NCBI RefSeq assembly: GCF_029931775.1
Contig: NC_079312.1
Span: 132,479,872-132,543,871, forward strand
Direction of reading: 5' to 3'
Length of the DNA: 64,000 nt
DNA from: Euleptes europaea
Taxonomy: Eukaryota; Chordata; Lepidosauria; Squamata; Sphaerodactylidae
The position numbers and the translations under genes are program-made. A model generated the notes under the pieces. It was not told where the DNA came from. It saw only the letters and a program-made list of their open reading frames with translations, and did not search any database. This document shows, piece after piece, positions 51,191-63,274 of the stretch (position 1 is the first letter of the stretch; every line of letters begins with the position of its first letter).

Positions 51191-52100
51191 CTTGTATTTG
51201 CCTGTATTTATTTGAATCCTGATTGGCTTAAGGAGAACTTCCGAAGCCAGAGACAGAATGCTGAAAAATTGCAACCGACTTGAGGATTTTTCTTTTTGAA
51301 ATTCTTTTTTGGAATTCAAGCTAACTTTCAACTGTGGCTTGTTCCCAGAAATACCAGGTTTTATATGATGGGACTACAGTCTGAACTTCAATTTGTGTAA
51401 ATATGTATCCTTGAATGAAATAGCACAGTTTGTACTAAGCTGTTTTAATGTATGCCCGGTGTTACAAGAGCATGGCAATTTGTCAGTCAGCTGTATGGTA
51501 CTAAAAATGGTATGTATAAAGGAAAGGGCAGGAGCAGGGCTAGGGGCTGCAAGAATGGGGTGATAAAACCTCTGCTTTTGGAACATACGCACTTGTAGGC
51601 TTGATGTATGTTTAAATTTCTCTGCTTAACATCCATTCTAGCACTTTTGGCTGTGACCTGAACTGTTCCATATGATGGATTTTGTACAATTTGGGCCTAC
51701 AGTAAGAAGACTCTTCTCTCCATGGCACTATACTACCTCATTTCCATATCTTTCATCCACATGTGTAGCTAGGTATTGGTTTAGCCTTCCCTTTGCTTTG
51801 TAAGTACATGTCATTGAGATCCTCACCATTAACCAAAGCTATAAATCAAGTATGTGTTGATATATACTTGAACAGTGTCCCTGTTACCATTGAGCTTTAG
51901 AACATGAAATTAAATAAGTGTACCCCGTCCCCTGCCAAGTGCTTATCCCAACTGAGATTTCAAAGCAATTTCTGAAGTGTTCTCAGGCAAAGCTCTAGGG
52001 ATAAGGGGTTGCATAAATGGTGGATCAGCTACCAAGAGCTGTTCTCTGTAGCTGATGGGGCGGCGTAAGAGGAAGTACTTGACTGATTTTCAAGAGAAGA

Positions 52101-52140
52101 TGATCTGGAAGACACGTAGATGATCTGGAAGACACGTAGA
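52101..52140. repeat. Perfect 20-bp tandem duplication
   Basis: tgatctggaagacacgtaga occurs twice head to tail with no difference. Confidence 0.95.
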
Positions 52141-52789
52141 GCCTTAGCTATTTAGAGCTTTATAGGTCATCACCAATTCTTTGAGTTGTGCTTAGGATAG
52201 GGTGGCTCTAGAGTGCTGTCATAATACACTTCTGATGGCTACTCCCCCTGTTAGTCGAGCTGTATTTTGCATCAGCTAAACTCTGCAACCTGTAAAAATC
52301 ATGTGAGTTAAATGAACTTGCATAATTTCTTTATCTGCATAGTCCCACTTTTAGTCATTTGTGGGGAGGGGCAAGGAGGCATAGGGAGCCACTGATCCCT
52401 GCCCCTGTCTGTCTGAGATCTTATTCAGCAATCCCTCTGGCTTCTGAGGTTTTGCCAGGCATTCCCTAAGCACCTTCAAGTATATCCTTACTAGTATATG
52501 CACTAGGAACTTGACCTTTAAAATAAATGAGCCAAGTGTCTCAGGAACAAGTTTATACTAACAAGTACATTGGAAAGGACTTAAAATGGTTGTCTACCTA
52601 AATCGGCATCTTAGGGAATGAATGTAGTCTTTATGTAGAAGTGGCTGTGTTATACTATGGTATCACTCCCTATGTAATAGACATTAATCTCATGGCATGG
52701 AGGCACTTAAAATGTGCTTGCTTGTTAATCTAGACAGGATTTCTAGCTGCCTTTTATGGGTTTCCTGGTAAAGAACCAATAAGCTAAAA

Positions 52790-52960
52790 GGAATCATAAA
52801 GTTGGAAGGGACCACCAGGGTCATCTAGTTCAACCCGCTGCACAATGCAGGAAATTCCAAACTACATCCCCCCCACACCCCCAGTGACCCATACTCCATG
52901 CCTGGAAGATGGCCAAGGTGCCCTCCCTCTCATGTTCTGCCTAAGGTCATAGTATCATAG
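52790..52960 (-). mobile_element. CR1 LINE 3' end
   Basis: ggaatcataaagttggaagg, gaccaccagggtcatctagt and gctgcacaatgcaggaaatt match the reverse of the CR1 3' end. 5'-truncated. Confidence 0.85.
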
Positions 52961-54624
52961 GACCAGAGTGACAAAGTAAAAACGTTAGTAAAATTGCCAG
53001 GTGGTACTTATTAAGAGTTTATTTCTACTTCAAATCTGTTTTTGCTTTGTGTGTGTTAGCTGTAATAACTGACACTGGCAGATGGAAAAAAGCCACTAGG
53101 TAGATCTGGGACAATCAGAAGCAAGCAGATCCTAAAGGTCAATAAAGCTTTAAATGCCTTCTAATTCAAAGAAATGGAATTCAGAGGGGTATGCACTGAA
53201 CAGCTTTTACCTGTCAGTTCCATGTGATCCTGCCAAATGTCAAGCTTGTTGGCCATTCAAGCTGAAAAATATTTTTGTAAGCAATTCTGCTATTCATTGT
53301 CACATGATGGAAGTGGATGGTGCGACTTCTTTTCCCTGACTGAGTGGCGGCACTAGTAGCAAAGGAAAACAAGCTGTCAACTGCTGTGAACTGGTGGGAG
53401 GGAGCTCCCAGAGGGGCTTACTTTACTCTGCTCAATTAGGGTTTGAACAGGTTGGGACTTAAACTTGAAGTCTGCCTGCAGTTACAACTCGTATCTCAAT
53501 CAAGCCTCTGTCTTGACAACACTTAGCAAATAGATTGCTACCAATACCTTTCTACTACTGAAATTGTGCCAATTGACTTAATAGTGGTATTCAGAAGACT
53601 AGGCTTTCTGCAAGAAAAAAAATCTTAAAGACTGTGCAGAAATAGATGGTGCGTTGGAAAAGTGGAACTAGGCAAGGGTGAAAATGTGCTTTGGTTTATG
53701 AAGGCTGTCCATACTGGTTCTGCCTCAGCAACCACATTTTCCTCAAATTCTGATAGTGTGATCATACATAATAACCAGTCCAATTAGCAAAATGACCTGT
53801 GGATTAGTCCCCTCCAGATTGGACAGCTGACCTAGATGAGCAGATGAACCCCGGTTTTCTTGCTAGAATTCAGCCCATGACATTACTGAAGTCTAAAGTT
53901 TAGATCTCTAAAAGGAGATCCCCTTCCCTGCAGTAGTTGCCCTATATTCTGTTCTGGGCCGTCAGTGGCAGAGCATGGAGGGACTGGACCTTGGGGCATA
54001 TTGCCTCAAATACGTTTCCTTGGAATGGCCAGGGTGTGTATCTGATTAGCTGTGAGACACTTGAGGGTTGGATTCAACACAGGATTTTTGCTGATGGGAA
54101 GAGTCGTGGCAGTTTTTACCGATTCTTCTCTCTGTGGCATTCCAACTTCCTCTTCATGGTTTTCCTGGAGGTCCCCTGTCCCCCAGGAGTAACATTTTGT
54201 GCTGTGGGAGGTGAGAAAATGCTTCTCTCAGTGGAGGTGTTTGACAAGATGCAAGCCCTTGCTTGCATTTTGCTTTTTTTTCCTTTGTGGATTTCTGCTT
54301 GGTCCCTGTAGCCTCATTAGAGCTGGATTTATTTCAACAGCCCTCTTTCCTTTTCATCCTTGGGTTTTCTGCCCAAACTAATGTATTTGCTTTTACTTGA
54401 AATAAATGTTACATTTTTCTCTTAAGCATATCCACCCCCACCCCCCGAGACCTCTCAACGCAGCCATTATGGAAAATAAGGAAGTGGTTACCCTTCCACC
54501 CTAGCGTGATTAGTTTGCTGCCCTTTCTCTGGGCTCACTTGTACTTCCATGTCCTGACAAAGTAAACAGTTGCTACAGAGACAGATTAAAAGTGATGTCT
54601 CAGCTGGTGGCAACAGTATCTCTG

Positions 54625-54900
54625 ATCTGGAGAACCGGGTTTGATTCCCCACTCTTTCACATGAGCAGCGGATGCTAATCAGGTGAACTGGATTTGTTTC
54701 CCCACTCCGCCACTGAAGCCTGCTGGGTGTACTTGGGCTAGTCACAGTTCTATTAAGAGCTCTCTCAGCCCCACCTATCTCACAGGGTGTCTGTTGCGGG
54801 AGGGGAAGGGAAGGTGATTGTAAGCCGGTTTGATTCTTCCTTAAGTGAGAGAGAAAGTTGGCATAGAAAAACCAACTCTTCTTATTCTCCTCCTCCTCTG
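54625..54900 (+). mobile_element. tRNA-derived SINE
   Basis: ctggagaaccgggtttgatt, gcctgctgggtgtacttggg, gattgtaagccggtttgatt and ccaactcttcttattctcc. The tRNA-like A-box head is diverged or lost. Confidence 0.82.
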
Positions 54901-55549
54901 CCCCTCTCCTGGCTTGGGGTCCCCTTCTTTCCTCTTAATGTATGAGCAGAAACCTTCCCTTGGGTCCCCATAGTAGGACCTTGGTTATGAAACGAGGCCC
55001 CCAAGCAGACAGTTTGTGTGTGGCGATGCCAAGAGCTGCCCTGTCCACTCAGACTGAATGGCGGTCTGTGGCTTTGTAATGTGCTCCTGATGTAAGCTTG
55101 TACCACCAGTGTACTTGGTGATGTCAAAGTCTGAAAGGACACTTTTATTCCCTGGTGCAGAGCACAGAACCAGAGGGTGCCTTTGTCTTGTGAAATCCAG
55201 AATAACACAAAACCAGGTAGTCTCATTTCAGTTCTGCAGGGGCCACTGTAGTGCCCACGGAAGGTGGATTACTTTTACAGAAAGAGTTGTTGGACGTGTT
55301 TCAGGAGGAGGGAGTGACCACAACACCCTTCATCCAGCCAGTCTGCTGGGGATGCTTTTTGGATGGTGTCCATCTTTGGGAAAGGGATGTGCGTGGTACT
55401 GGCAGGACTGTCCTGAGCTGTTCTGTTACCCCTGGAATCATCAAATTATGCAGAATTGGGGGATGGGGTGTCTACCTTTTGAGTATGGGGGAGGGAATGA
55501 AATCACAAAGAAGCAGTGATCAATCAGGCAGGAGTAGATAGCTAGTGAT

Positions 55550-55787
55550 GTGTGTGTGTGTGTGTGTGTGTGTAAAGTGCTGTCAAGTCGCAGCCGACTT
55601 ATGGCGACCCCTTTTTGGGGTTTTCAAGGCAAGAGACTAACAGAGGTGGTTTGCCAGTGCCTTCCTCTGCACAGCAACCCTGGTATTCCTTGGTGGTCTC
55701 CCATCCAAAGACTAACCAGGGCTGACCCTGCTTAGCTTCTGAGATCTGATGAGATCAGGCTAGCCTGGGCCATCCAGGTCAGGGCAA
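55550..55787 (-). mobile_element. 5S rRNA-derived SINE with (AC)n tail, full length
   Basis: Starts with a (GT)n run and aaagtgctgtcaagtcgcag, and ends with gatcaggctagcctgggcc and atccaggtcaggg. The flank ctagtgat occurs on both sides (55542-55549 and 55788-55795), a target duplication that places the microsatellite inside the element as its tail. Confidence 0.9.
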
Positions 55788-57419
55788 CTAGTGATATAGA
55801 GGTGGGAATAGAGAATGAATGCTTTGGTTTATTTTTAAGAGTAATGTCTCTATTTACATCTTCATACCATCTTTTGACCTCTGGACCATAGCATATTTTA
55901 CTTTGAGCCACCTAAATTGCGACAGTAGTCTAAGAATGATGCCTTTATACTCCTCTATCATGAAGCTAAAATATGTATGATTCTTTTATGTTTGAAAAAT
56001 TAGTGTCTAAAGCCCCTCACATTTCAGTTCTCAAAAGAGAATGTCTTTGTTTTGCAGAGCTTGGAGCTATGAATTTGGTACTCTTATATCCCTGTTACCC
56101 CATCCATACCATCCCAATAGTAGTAGAAATAGAAACTCTTTTAAAAAAGAAAATTTAACAGGAAATAAGCACATCAAGAAATTATGTATTATTCTCATTA
56201 CATACTCCAAAGGTAAAGATGAGGATTTTAATTAGAGGTGGTGTGTATTCAATGTTTGCTCAAAATAAAGAAACTGATATTGGGTGCAAACTTCAAAATC
56301 CTGTACTTTCAATTTTTTTCTTATAGAGAAGTGTTGTAGCTCTTAAAGGAAGGGTGTGCGAGTATGTGTGTGTAAAAAGAAAAACAAGTGCTAGGGCCTC
56401 TTCTCGATAGCTTTCTTCCTTCCTATGGCTAACTGGCAAAGAATAAACTATGCAAATTGAACTTCTTCTTTTTTTTAGAAAATACCACTTTTCATTACTA
56501 CATCTAGCAAGTAGCTTATTCCAGTCACAAAAGTATCTAAAATCTGTCATCCACAAATAGTTTTCTACATAGTAGACTCCCTGGATATGCAATATATATA
56601 ATCGTAAATTATCCAAGGAAAAATAATAATGGCTAAAGTTCCTATGAGTCATGGAATACTGAAAGCAAATGAGTGTTGGGGGGTAGGCTCATAGGAAAAT
56701 TTTCTAGTTCCAGGCCCCAAATTTCTAGAATCCCAGCAGGGTGGTGGGGGGAGGTAGATTTGTATGAAAGTGAAATTTCCAAACTGTTTATTCCTTTCAT
56801 ACCCTCTATACATGTACAGCAGCTGGAACGTGTATGTTTTTAATATCTGCAAGCACCATCTAGAAGGAGAAGATTCTCGGTGGTTGCTTTAGATCCTTTG
56901 CATCAGTTCAGCGAACAACTAAATGGGCCTTATTGTCAAGATAAGACAATAGATGGGATTTACTGCCTTGACTGGAGTGATGTTTTTATGTCCAGATTTT
57001 TCCGTTGTGATGTGAGAGGGCATTCAATTATTATGTTGTGTACTTGGAGGGCAGTGGATTAACGTTGACGAACCACTACTGACCTAGAGCTTAAGCAGAA
57101 CTCCATTTCCCAGAGCAGCAGAAGTTTTAAAATATCTCTATAATCAGCTGTGTTTGCGCCAGGAAAGAAGACCTAGCATGACGATGATGTGATGGCTATC
57201 TGGGTTCATGTCCTCTTCCTTCAACAGACTTCTGATCCTGAAGATTTACAGGATAAAAGTTACAGCCTTAAGGTTCTAGTCAAAGACTGGCGGTGCTGTT
57301 CTACTGCACAAAGGAAGAATTAAGAAGGTGGATGAGATTCTCTTTGATCAGTACAGAGACATTATAAAGCATTTATGCTTTTGTAGAATTTGTCAACAGC
57401 ACTATACAGAATAAATAAA

Positions 57420-58076
57420 AGAATGACAGATTCCTTCCAAGAAGAATCTTTTGAAGAAGAACCTACAGTTAATAAAAGACCCAGAGAATATATTTTTACG
57501 ATTGTAGGCTTTATTATGCTTTCGTGAGAACAGCATAAGCTATGAGGAGTTTGATATGGATAATATTAAAAATGTGTTATTAAAATGTATTTTTGTTTAA
57601 ACTCAACAGAAACAGAAATAAAGAACAAATACATTATACCTTAGAATGCTAGAGATTGAACTGGGACATAAGGTATATTCACACCCAGTGTAGATATATA
57701 ATTTTTTAAAATAAAATTGAACAGTAGATACAATATTTTTGATGCATTATTGTAATCCTCCATCCCCCTTTTATATGTTCACTCCTTTTATTCTTAAAAA
57801 AATAAAAACTTTTAAAACTTAAGAAGAACCTACAGTTTTAGAAACTGAAGTGAAAGCCGCACTGAGAGCAATTGGGAGAAACAAATCACTGGGGGTGGGG
57901 GAAGATATCAATAGAGCTATTCCAAACCACAGAAATGTAGTCCATCAAAATCTTGACAAGAATATGCCAACAAATATGGAAAATAAAACAATGGCCCACA
58001 AACTGGAAACAGTCCAGATGGGACGTTTTGGAGGACATTGATTCATAGGGTTGCCATGAATCAGAAACAACACACA
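57420..58076 (+). mobile_element. Internally deleted Bov-B (RTE) LINE, split by a 350-bp insertion
   Basis: The frame TDSFQEESFEEEPTV is followed, after the insertion at 57471-57820, by LETEVKAALRAIGRNKSLGV and MENKTMAHKLETVQMG. These are the N-terminal part of the Bov-B reverse transcriptase. It then jumps directly to the 3' tail cattgattcatagggttgcc and (AC)n. Left border approximate. Confidence 0.8.
57471..57820 (+). mobile_element. LINE-mobilised insertion, probably an L1 3' end
   Basis: The 17-bp aagaagaacctacagtt is repeated at 57454-57470 and 57821-57837. The inserted 350 bp is AT-rich and ends ttcttaaaaaaataaaaact. The pyrimidine-rich end and A-rich terminus resemble the L1 at 33301, but there is no coding sequence to prove it. 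Confidence 0.7.
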
Positions 58077-58569
58077 CACAATGTCAAGCTCTCCATCTGT
58101 GGTCAGTGGCCTGGTGCTTTCATCATGTTGCTTGCCTCCAAGTACCATGTTATAATTAAATGCACAAGTTATACATGTTAAGAGAATTTTTATAGACGGT
58201 AATGCTGTGCAGCTCACACGATCAGACTTCCCTTTGCTGTGCAACATTCTGACTCCTGAAAGTTGTTGATCACTGTGTGTTTCTCTCCCCTTGGAAGTTA
58301 CTGTGTACATCAAGTACTGGAAAACCTTTAAATGGTTGCCAAGTAAGTTCCTGAAACCAGCGCAAACATTAGGTTTTGCAAATACTGTTTTGCAAAATCT
58401 GCGGCTGCCGTATGTTGCTATGTGCACATGCAGACTGTGGAACAGACTTGACCCGTTGGCGATCGCACATCGACAGGTGGGCTGTAAGCTGAGACTCTGC
58501 GCCCAAAAGGGGGAGGCTAGAGGGCAGGGTGGCTCAATTACAAAATCTCATGGCAAATAGCATGAGCTG

Positions 58570-58901
58570 ACCATCCTCAAAATAGCTGGAGGGCAACTAT
58601 ATAACAGGAGACACCACTGGAAACAGTCAGTCCTCAACAAGAGATCATCACATCTGTGCAGTCCTGTTCAAGGGAAGCTCTGAGAAGGACAGAACACTAT
58701 AATAAATCATCCCTGTCAGTCTCTTAGCTGCTAAGGTGGAGAGGACCGTTTCAGACGCAAGGGTCCGTTGTATTCTGACACCTCAAAGGAGCTTATTTCT
58801 GTGGGGTGCTGTGCCTTCTCTTGTTCCTGGACACTGTTCCTCAGCCTTCTTGCCCTGCCGACACCTTGTTCTCCCTCTTGGTTCCATAGCACTCTGCCAC
58901 C
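58570..58901 (+). promoter_or_regulatory. PPP1R27: PPP1R27 promoter and 5' leader (predicted)
   Basis: A TATATAA box at 58598-58604 predicts transcription start near 58630. Just upstream is ctcaaaatag (58576-58585), close to the MEF2 consensus, and an E-box-like agctgg. This fits a tissue-restricted, muscle-biased gene with a TATA promoter and no CpG island. The leader of about 270 bases would be unspliced in this model; an acceptor-like tccatag near 58889 leaves a spliced leader possible. Confidence 0.5.
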
Positions 58902-61900
58902 ATGAAGTATTACTATCCAGCTGCACCCTCCAGGTACAGGAGGTACACAAAAGGCCTGAGGACTGTACGTTTCTCCAATGATGTGATCTTCCAGGACAAC
59001 ATCCGGCAAGGCGACCTGGAGCAGGTGGGGCGTTTCATCCGTGCCAGGAAAGTCAACTTGGACACTATCTACCCCTCTGGTAAGTAGGTAGTGGTTGAAA
59101 ATAATTAAGTATTGGTAGCTCCCTCATCCCTGAGGAAGGCTGTGGGTCACAAACTAGATCATGGCTTTTTGTTTAGCCTGAGAAAGGTACCTCTTTAATT
59201 TTTCTCTCTTTTACTCAATAGCACTAATATATGGACTAATATATGGACAACCTGGATTCCATTAGAGCACTGGTTCCCAACCGGGGGTCCGTGGACCCCC
59301 AGGGGTCCGCGAGAACTAAATTAAGGTCCGCGAAACAAAGTTACAACCCCATAATAAATTAATATTTTTAATTAAAAGTTCTCTACTATAAAAATATATA
59401 TTCAAATATTATTCTAAGTTTAATGTTTAACTAACAGTTATGATTAAAGTTTATTTTCAAATTCTCGGAATTTTTATTTTGAACCTTGGGGTCCCTGCAC
59501 CGAACAAAAACCTAGTGGTCCCTGGTCAAGGTTGGGAACCACTGCATTAGAGGAATCACCTTAGCTATCCCCTTGGAACTGGGAACTACTTAAGAGTATG
59601 ATACAAACATGCAGATACGTTTCCTGTTGAGAAAACCGAAAGTTTCTTAGTTTGCAGAGAATCCTGTTTTTGTGCAGGTAAACGTCAATGGACTACCTGA
59701 GCTGGGAACGTTTGGGGAACACCCCCGCCCCCAAATGACAGCATAAGCAAACCAACAAAATTACCTGCCTGACAAACTTCTCAGTGGTTTCATAACTGAC
59801 TGGATTATTGTCCCGAGGAGCCCTTTCCTCCTGCCCCTGCGTGTCTGTGAAAAACTGCATCTGAAAAGCTGGGTGTGAAATTTTGTTTTGTAACCGTATA
59901 AGCGACAGCTGTTGTATCCAAGTACATAGGCAGTGTGCCTGTTATGTACTGTTGCTGTTTATCACTCTCCCTTATAAAAGACCATAGAAACCTGGTGCCG
60001 TGTGTCCCTGCAGTGGGTGCTGGCCTCAATTAATGGTTTAATCGTTTAACTCTCCAAGAGGCTCTCAGATTCAGCCCTGATTCAAAGAATTCTGACTTTT
60101 GTCCGTCCATGTGGAGGACCTTTATCCAACCCCTCCTTTATCCTCTCTGGCCAAGTTTATTCTACCCCACTGGACTTCTAGAATAACAGGAGCCATATTT
60201 GTTTTTCAGATAAGGTCAAGGTCCCAGCACTGTTTTGTGAGAAAAATATTCCTGAGCAGCAGGGATGTTTCTTTCCATGATTCCCAGGCCTCTCCTCCCT
60301 TGCTCAGTGGATTTACTGTCCCTTGGGTTCCTTTGCCACCATTTTAACACTGCAAATTCCTGCTGAGAAAAATCCTGCAGAGTGTATCTCCTCCTCTCTT
60401 CCCAGGACCACACTGCCGGGTTCCATTAATGTGGCTGATCTATTCCCCTTTCCTGTTAGGTATGGCTGCCCTTCATGAAGCTGTGCTTTCTGGGAATCTT
60501 GATTGCGTTAAGCTCTTAGTGAAATATGGTGCTGACATCCATCAGAAAGATGAGGACGGCTGGACACCGCTGCATATGGCCTGCAGCGACGGCCATGCCG
60601 ACATTGCAAGGTCAGAGCTGCCAGTTTGCTAAACCTCTTTTCTAAGCTGGAGCCTCTCATTCAATTGTGCCATCTCTTGGCCGGTGGAATCTGTTGATCT
60701 CATGGCCAAGAAAAACGGGGAGGGAAGCTCTTTTGCCAGGCTGAGACCTGAGAGGTTGAAAAACAGAGTCTGCTGGATCGGAACATGTGGTGGTGGGGTG
60801 ATGACAGGGCCAGTGTCAGCATACCTTGAGGTGGGGAAGCTGCCAGGGCTTCTGGTGGTGTCCACTGCTGAGAACCTAGGGTTGCCAGGTCCCTCTTCAC
60901 TACTGGCGGGAGGTTTTTGGGGCAGAGCCTGAGAAGGGTGGGGTTTGGGGAGGGAGGGACTTCAATGCCACAGAGTCCAATTGCCAAAGTGGCCATTTTC
61001 TCCAGGTGAACTGATTATCGGCTGGAGATCAGTTGTAATAGCGGGAGATCTGCAGCTAGTAACTGGACGTTGGCAACTCTATGGGAACCCCCACCTGTGT
61101 GCCTTGCTGCCTTGCTGCTCATTTAGTGCTCCACCACCTAACATCATCAAGAAAGAGTGTGCAGCCAGTTGAAGAGCCCGGTAGTGAGGGCAAGATGGAG
61201 GGGGTCACAGGCACCCTTTCTCTGCCCCCCCCCCGAAACTTGGAACTGGGCCAGGCCTGGCTGATGGCTCTGTCCTAGGGTTACCAGGTTGGGAAATTCT
61301 TGGAGATTTGGGGGTGGATCCTGGGGAAGGTGGTGTTTGGAGGGGCAGGGACCTCAGTGTTATGGTGTCCTCTCTCCAAAAATCCATTTCCTCCCAGGGA
61401 ACTGATCTGTGTAGTCCTTAGGGTTGCCAGCTCTGGGCTGGGAAATTCCTGGAGATTTTTTGGGGCGGAGCCTGAGGAGGGCGGGGTTTGGGGAGGGACT
61501 TCAACGCCATAGAGTCCAATTGCCAAAGCAGCCATTTTCTCCAGGTGAACCAATCTCCATCGGCTGGAGATCAGTTGTAATAGCAGGAGATCTCCAGCTA
61601 ATACCTGGAGGTTGGCCACCCTAGTAGTCCTGGAGATCAAGTGTAATTCTGGGAGATCTCCGGGCCCCACCTGGAGGTTGGCAATCTTGGTCCTATAGGC
61701 TGTGCCAGTTCACAACATCTTCTGTTTCTCTATACAATCTTGGAAGCTAACACATAGGGCAATGTTAGTGTGAACCTTCCTGTTCAGTGATTTCCATGAT
61801 TCTGGCTACACTTTTCCAGCAAGAAATGTATGCTGTTTCCCTGTGTGTACAGCCCAGAACACACTAACTTTTCTACGCATACCTGTATTATCTGTTAATG

Positions 61901-62552
61901 TGAGAGCCAGAGTGGTGTGGTGGTTAAGAGTGGTGCACTATAATGTGGAGAACCAGGTTTGATTCCCCACTCTTCTACATGAGTGGCTGACTCTAATCTG
62001 GTGAACCAGGTTTGTTTTCCCACTCTTCCACTTGAAGCTTGCTGGGTGACCTTGGGCTAGTCACAGTTCTCTCAGAACTCTCAGCTTCACCTACCTCACA
62101 AGGTATCTGTTGTGGGGAGAGGAAGGGAAGGCAATTGTAAACTGGTTTGATTCTCCTTAAAACCAACTCTTCTTCTTCTTTTGATTGCTTGGAGGGATTT
62201 GACTTCTCTAACAAGGACTTTGGACTCTGATATGAATGTAATACAGTTTTCTTATTGTAATGTTTTAGGATTGAATCACTAGGGCCTCCCCTGGATTCCT
62301 ACAGGTTTATGATAATGATTGCAGTGGCAGTGATGCTTTATTTAACTGGAAAAGACCAGGTCACACTCCTCTGCTGCATCTGCTACCATCATTGCCTCTC
62401 CTCATGTCTTCTTTCTTTGATATCACAGATACCTCATCTCTCTTGGAGCCGAACTAGATGTCACCAATGATGAAGGGGAGAAGCCGTCTGACCTTATTGA
62501 CCCTGAATACAAGGACCTTGTGGAACTTTTCAAAGCAACTCGAATGGACTGA
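58902..62552 (+). CDS. PPP1R27: Protein phosphatase 1 regulatory subunit 27 (toonin), 3 exons
   Basis: Small ankyrin-repeat inhibitor of protein phosphatase 1, also described as a dysferlin-interacting protein. Exons 58902-59079, 60460-60610 and 62429-62552 give 453 nt, or 150 aa (human 154). The N-terminus MKYYYPAAPSRYRRYTKG is basic and tyrosine-rich. A PP1-docking RVxF motif, RTVRF, sits at residues 20-24. The conserved block DNIRQGDLEQVGRFIR follows. Two ankyrin repeats follow: ALHEAVLSGNLDCVKLL (about 63-79) and WTPLHMACSDGHADIA (94-109). The C-terminus is KPSDLIDPEYKDLVELF. The order ARHGDIA-P4HB-PPP1R27 on one strand matches human. Both introns carry DNA transposons. The start is in a good context (gccaccATG). 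Confidence 0.96.
59268..59544. mobile_element. Non-autonomous hAT element in PPP1R27 intron 1
   Basis: 277 bp with inverted ends CACTGGTTCCCAACC and ggttgggaaccactg. The 8-bp target duplication cattagag at 59260-59267 and 59545-59552 is perfect. The ends are GC-rich (ggggtccgtggacccccagg); the middle is very AT-rich. No coding. Confidence 0.92.
60877..61081. mobile_element. TAGGGTTGCCA-family MITE, copy 1, PPP1R27 intron 2
   Basis: About 205 bp from tagggttgccaggtcc to gttggcaactcta. Flanks tgagaacc (60869-60876) and tgggaacc (61082-61089) match at 7 of 8. The interior gtggggtttggggagggagg and agtccaattgccaaagtggc is shared with copy 3. The 8-bp duplication suggests hAT-type transposition. 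Confidence 0.82.
61276..61688. mobile_element. TAGGGTTGCCA-family MITE, copy 2, split by copy 3
   Basis: Runs from tagggttaccaggttggg to ctggaggttggcaatctt, interrupted at 61419-61623 by another member of its own family. More diverged than copy 3, consistent with greater age. Its own target duplication is not clear. Confidence 0.75.
61419..61623. mobile_element. TAGGGTTGCCA-family MITE, copy 3, nested in copy 2
   Basis: 205 bp from tagggttgccagctctgg to acctggaggttggccacccta. The 8-bp target duplication gtagtcct at 61411-61418 and 61624-61631 is perfect. Same orientation as copy 2. Confidence 0.88.
61903..62182 (+). mobile_element. tRNA-derived SINE in PPP1R27 intron 2
   Basis: Head gagccagagtggtgtggtgg, B-box-like aggtttgattccccactctt, body gctgggtgaccttgggctag, tail aaccaactcttcttcttctt. 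Full length. Confidence 0.88.
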
Positions 62553-63245
62553 ACTTGTACTTTCAGTTCTTTGCTACACGGAATCCAGTCTCTCCAGCAG
62601 GCAGGAAGATCTGTTGAGTGCTGGAAAGAGGCTGGTAAAGTTGACATTAGCCCATACTAGAATGGCTAGGGAAACTATGGCCTCCAAAAGAGGTCATAGT
62701 TTGGTTGTAATATGTGTGTAAAAGACTGGCTACTTAAGGGTTTCTCAGAGAGCTATGCTTGGGATAGCCCATTCAAAGTGAAATACATTTTTATTGTGGC
62801 CCACAGCTTGGTACCTGCTGGGGTCAGGTTTTGACTGAAACGGTTATAATGGAGAAGGCATACAAGTCCTGGCATCACTGTTGTGCAAGAGGTTCACAAA
62901 GGTGGTTGTGAGTTGAAATGGACTGGGTACCAATTTTTACAAGTATATATCTTCCAATACTCATTTGCCTTTACTCTGATCTTGAATCTCAGCAACATTG
63001 AAGCTATTTTCTTGAGAGCTACAGCCACTCCAAGACGAATCCTTATACAATTATCCTACAGAGATAACAGATCCAACTTCAAGCTGGTATTTAAGTGTTG
63101 TAAATATGGACGATCCAAGCACTGTTGTGTATAAAGTCTTATTTTCCATGTTTGTGCACCCTAGACTTGCTTTTCTACTGTATTTTTATGTGATTCTGAA
63201 ACAGCCTTTTTATTTTTACAATAAAGTAATTCCTAAACTCTTGTA
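62553..63245 (+). other. PPP1R27: PPP1R27 3' untranslated region with poly(A) signal
   Basis: Follows the TGA at 62550-62552. A canonical AATAAA at 63220-63225 predicts cleavage near 63245. No repeat was recognised within it. Confidence 0.8.
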
Positions 63246-63274
63246 TTCATTTTCTTCCTTCTGTTCGCCCAAAG

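Larger units (their letters stand above)
51195..58569. other. P4HB-PPP1R27 intergenic region
   Basis: Holds the CR1, SINE, 5S-SINE and Bov-B copies listed separately. The rest (for example 52970-54580 and 55800-57400) shows no gene or assignable repeat. Confidence 0.5.

Noticed and set aside
54600-54660. tRNA-like B box and other tRNA-like heads in the window
   Set aside because: They belong to SINEs with downstream tails; none folds as an intact functional tRNA by eye.
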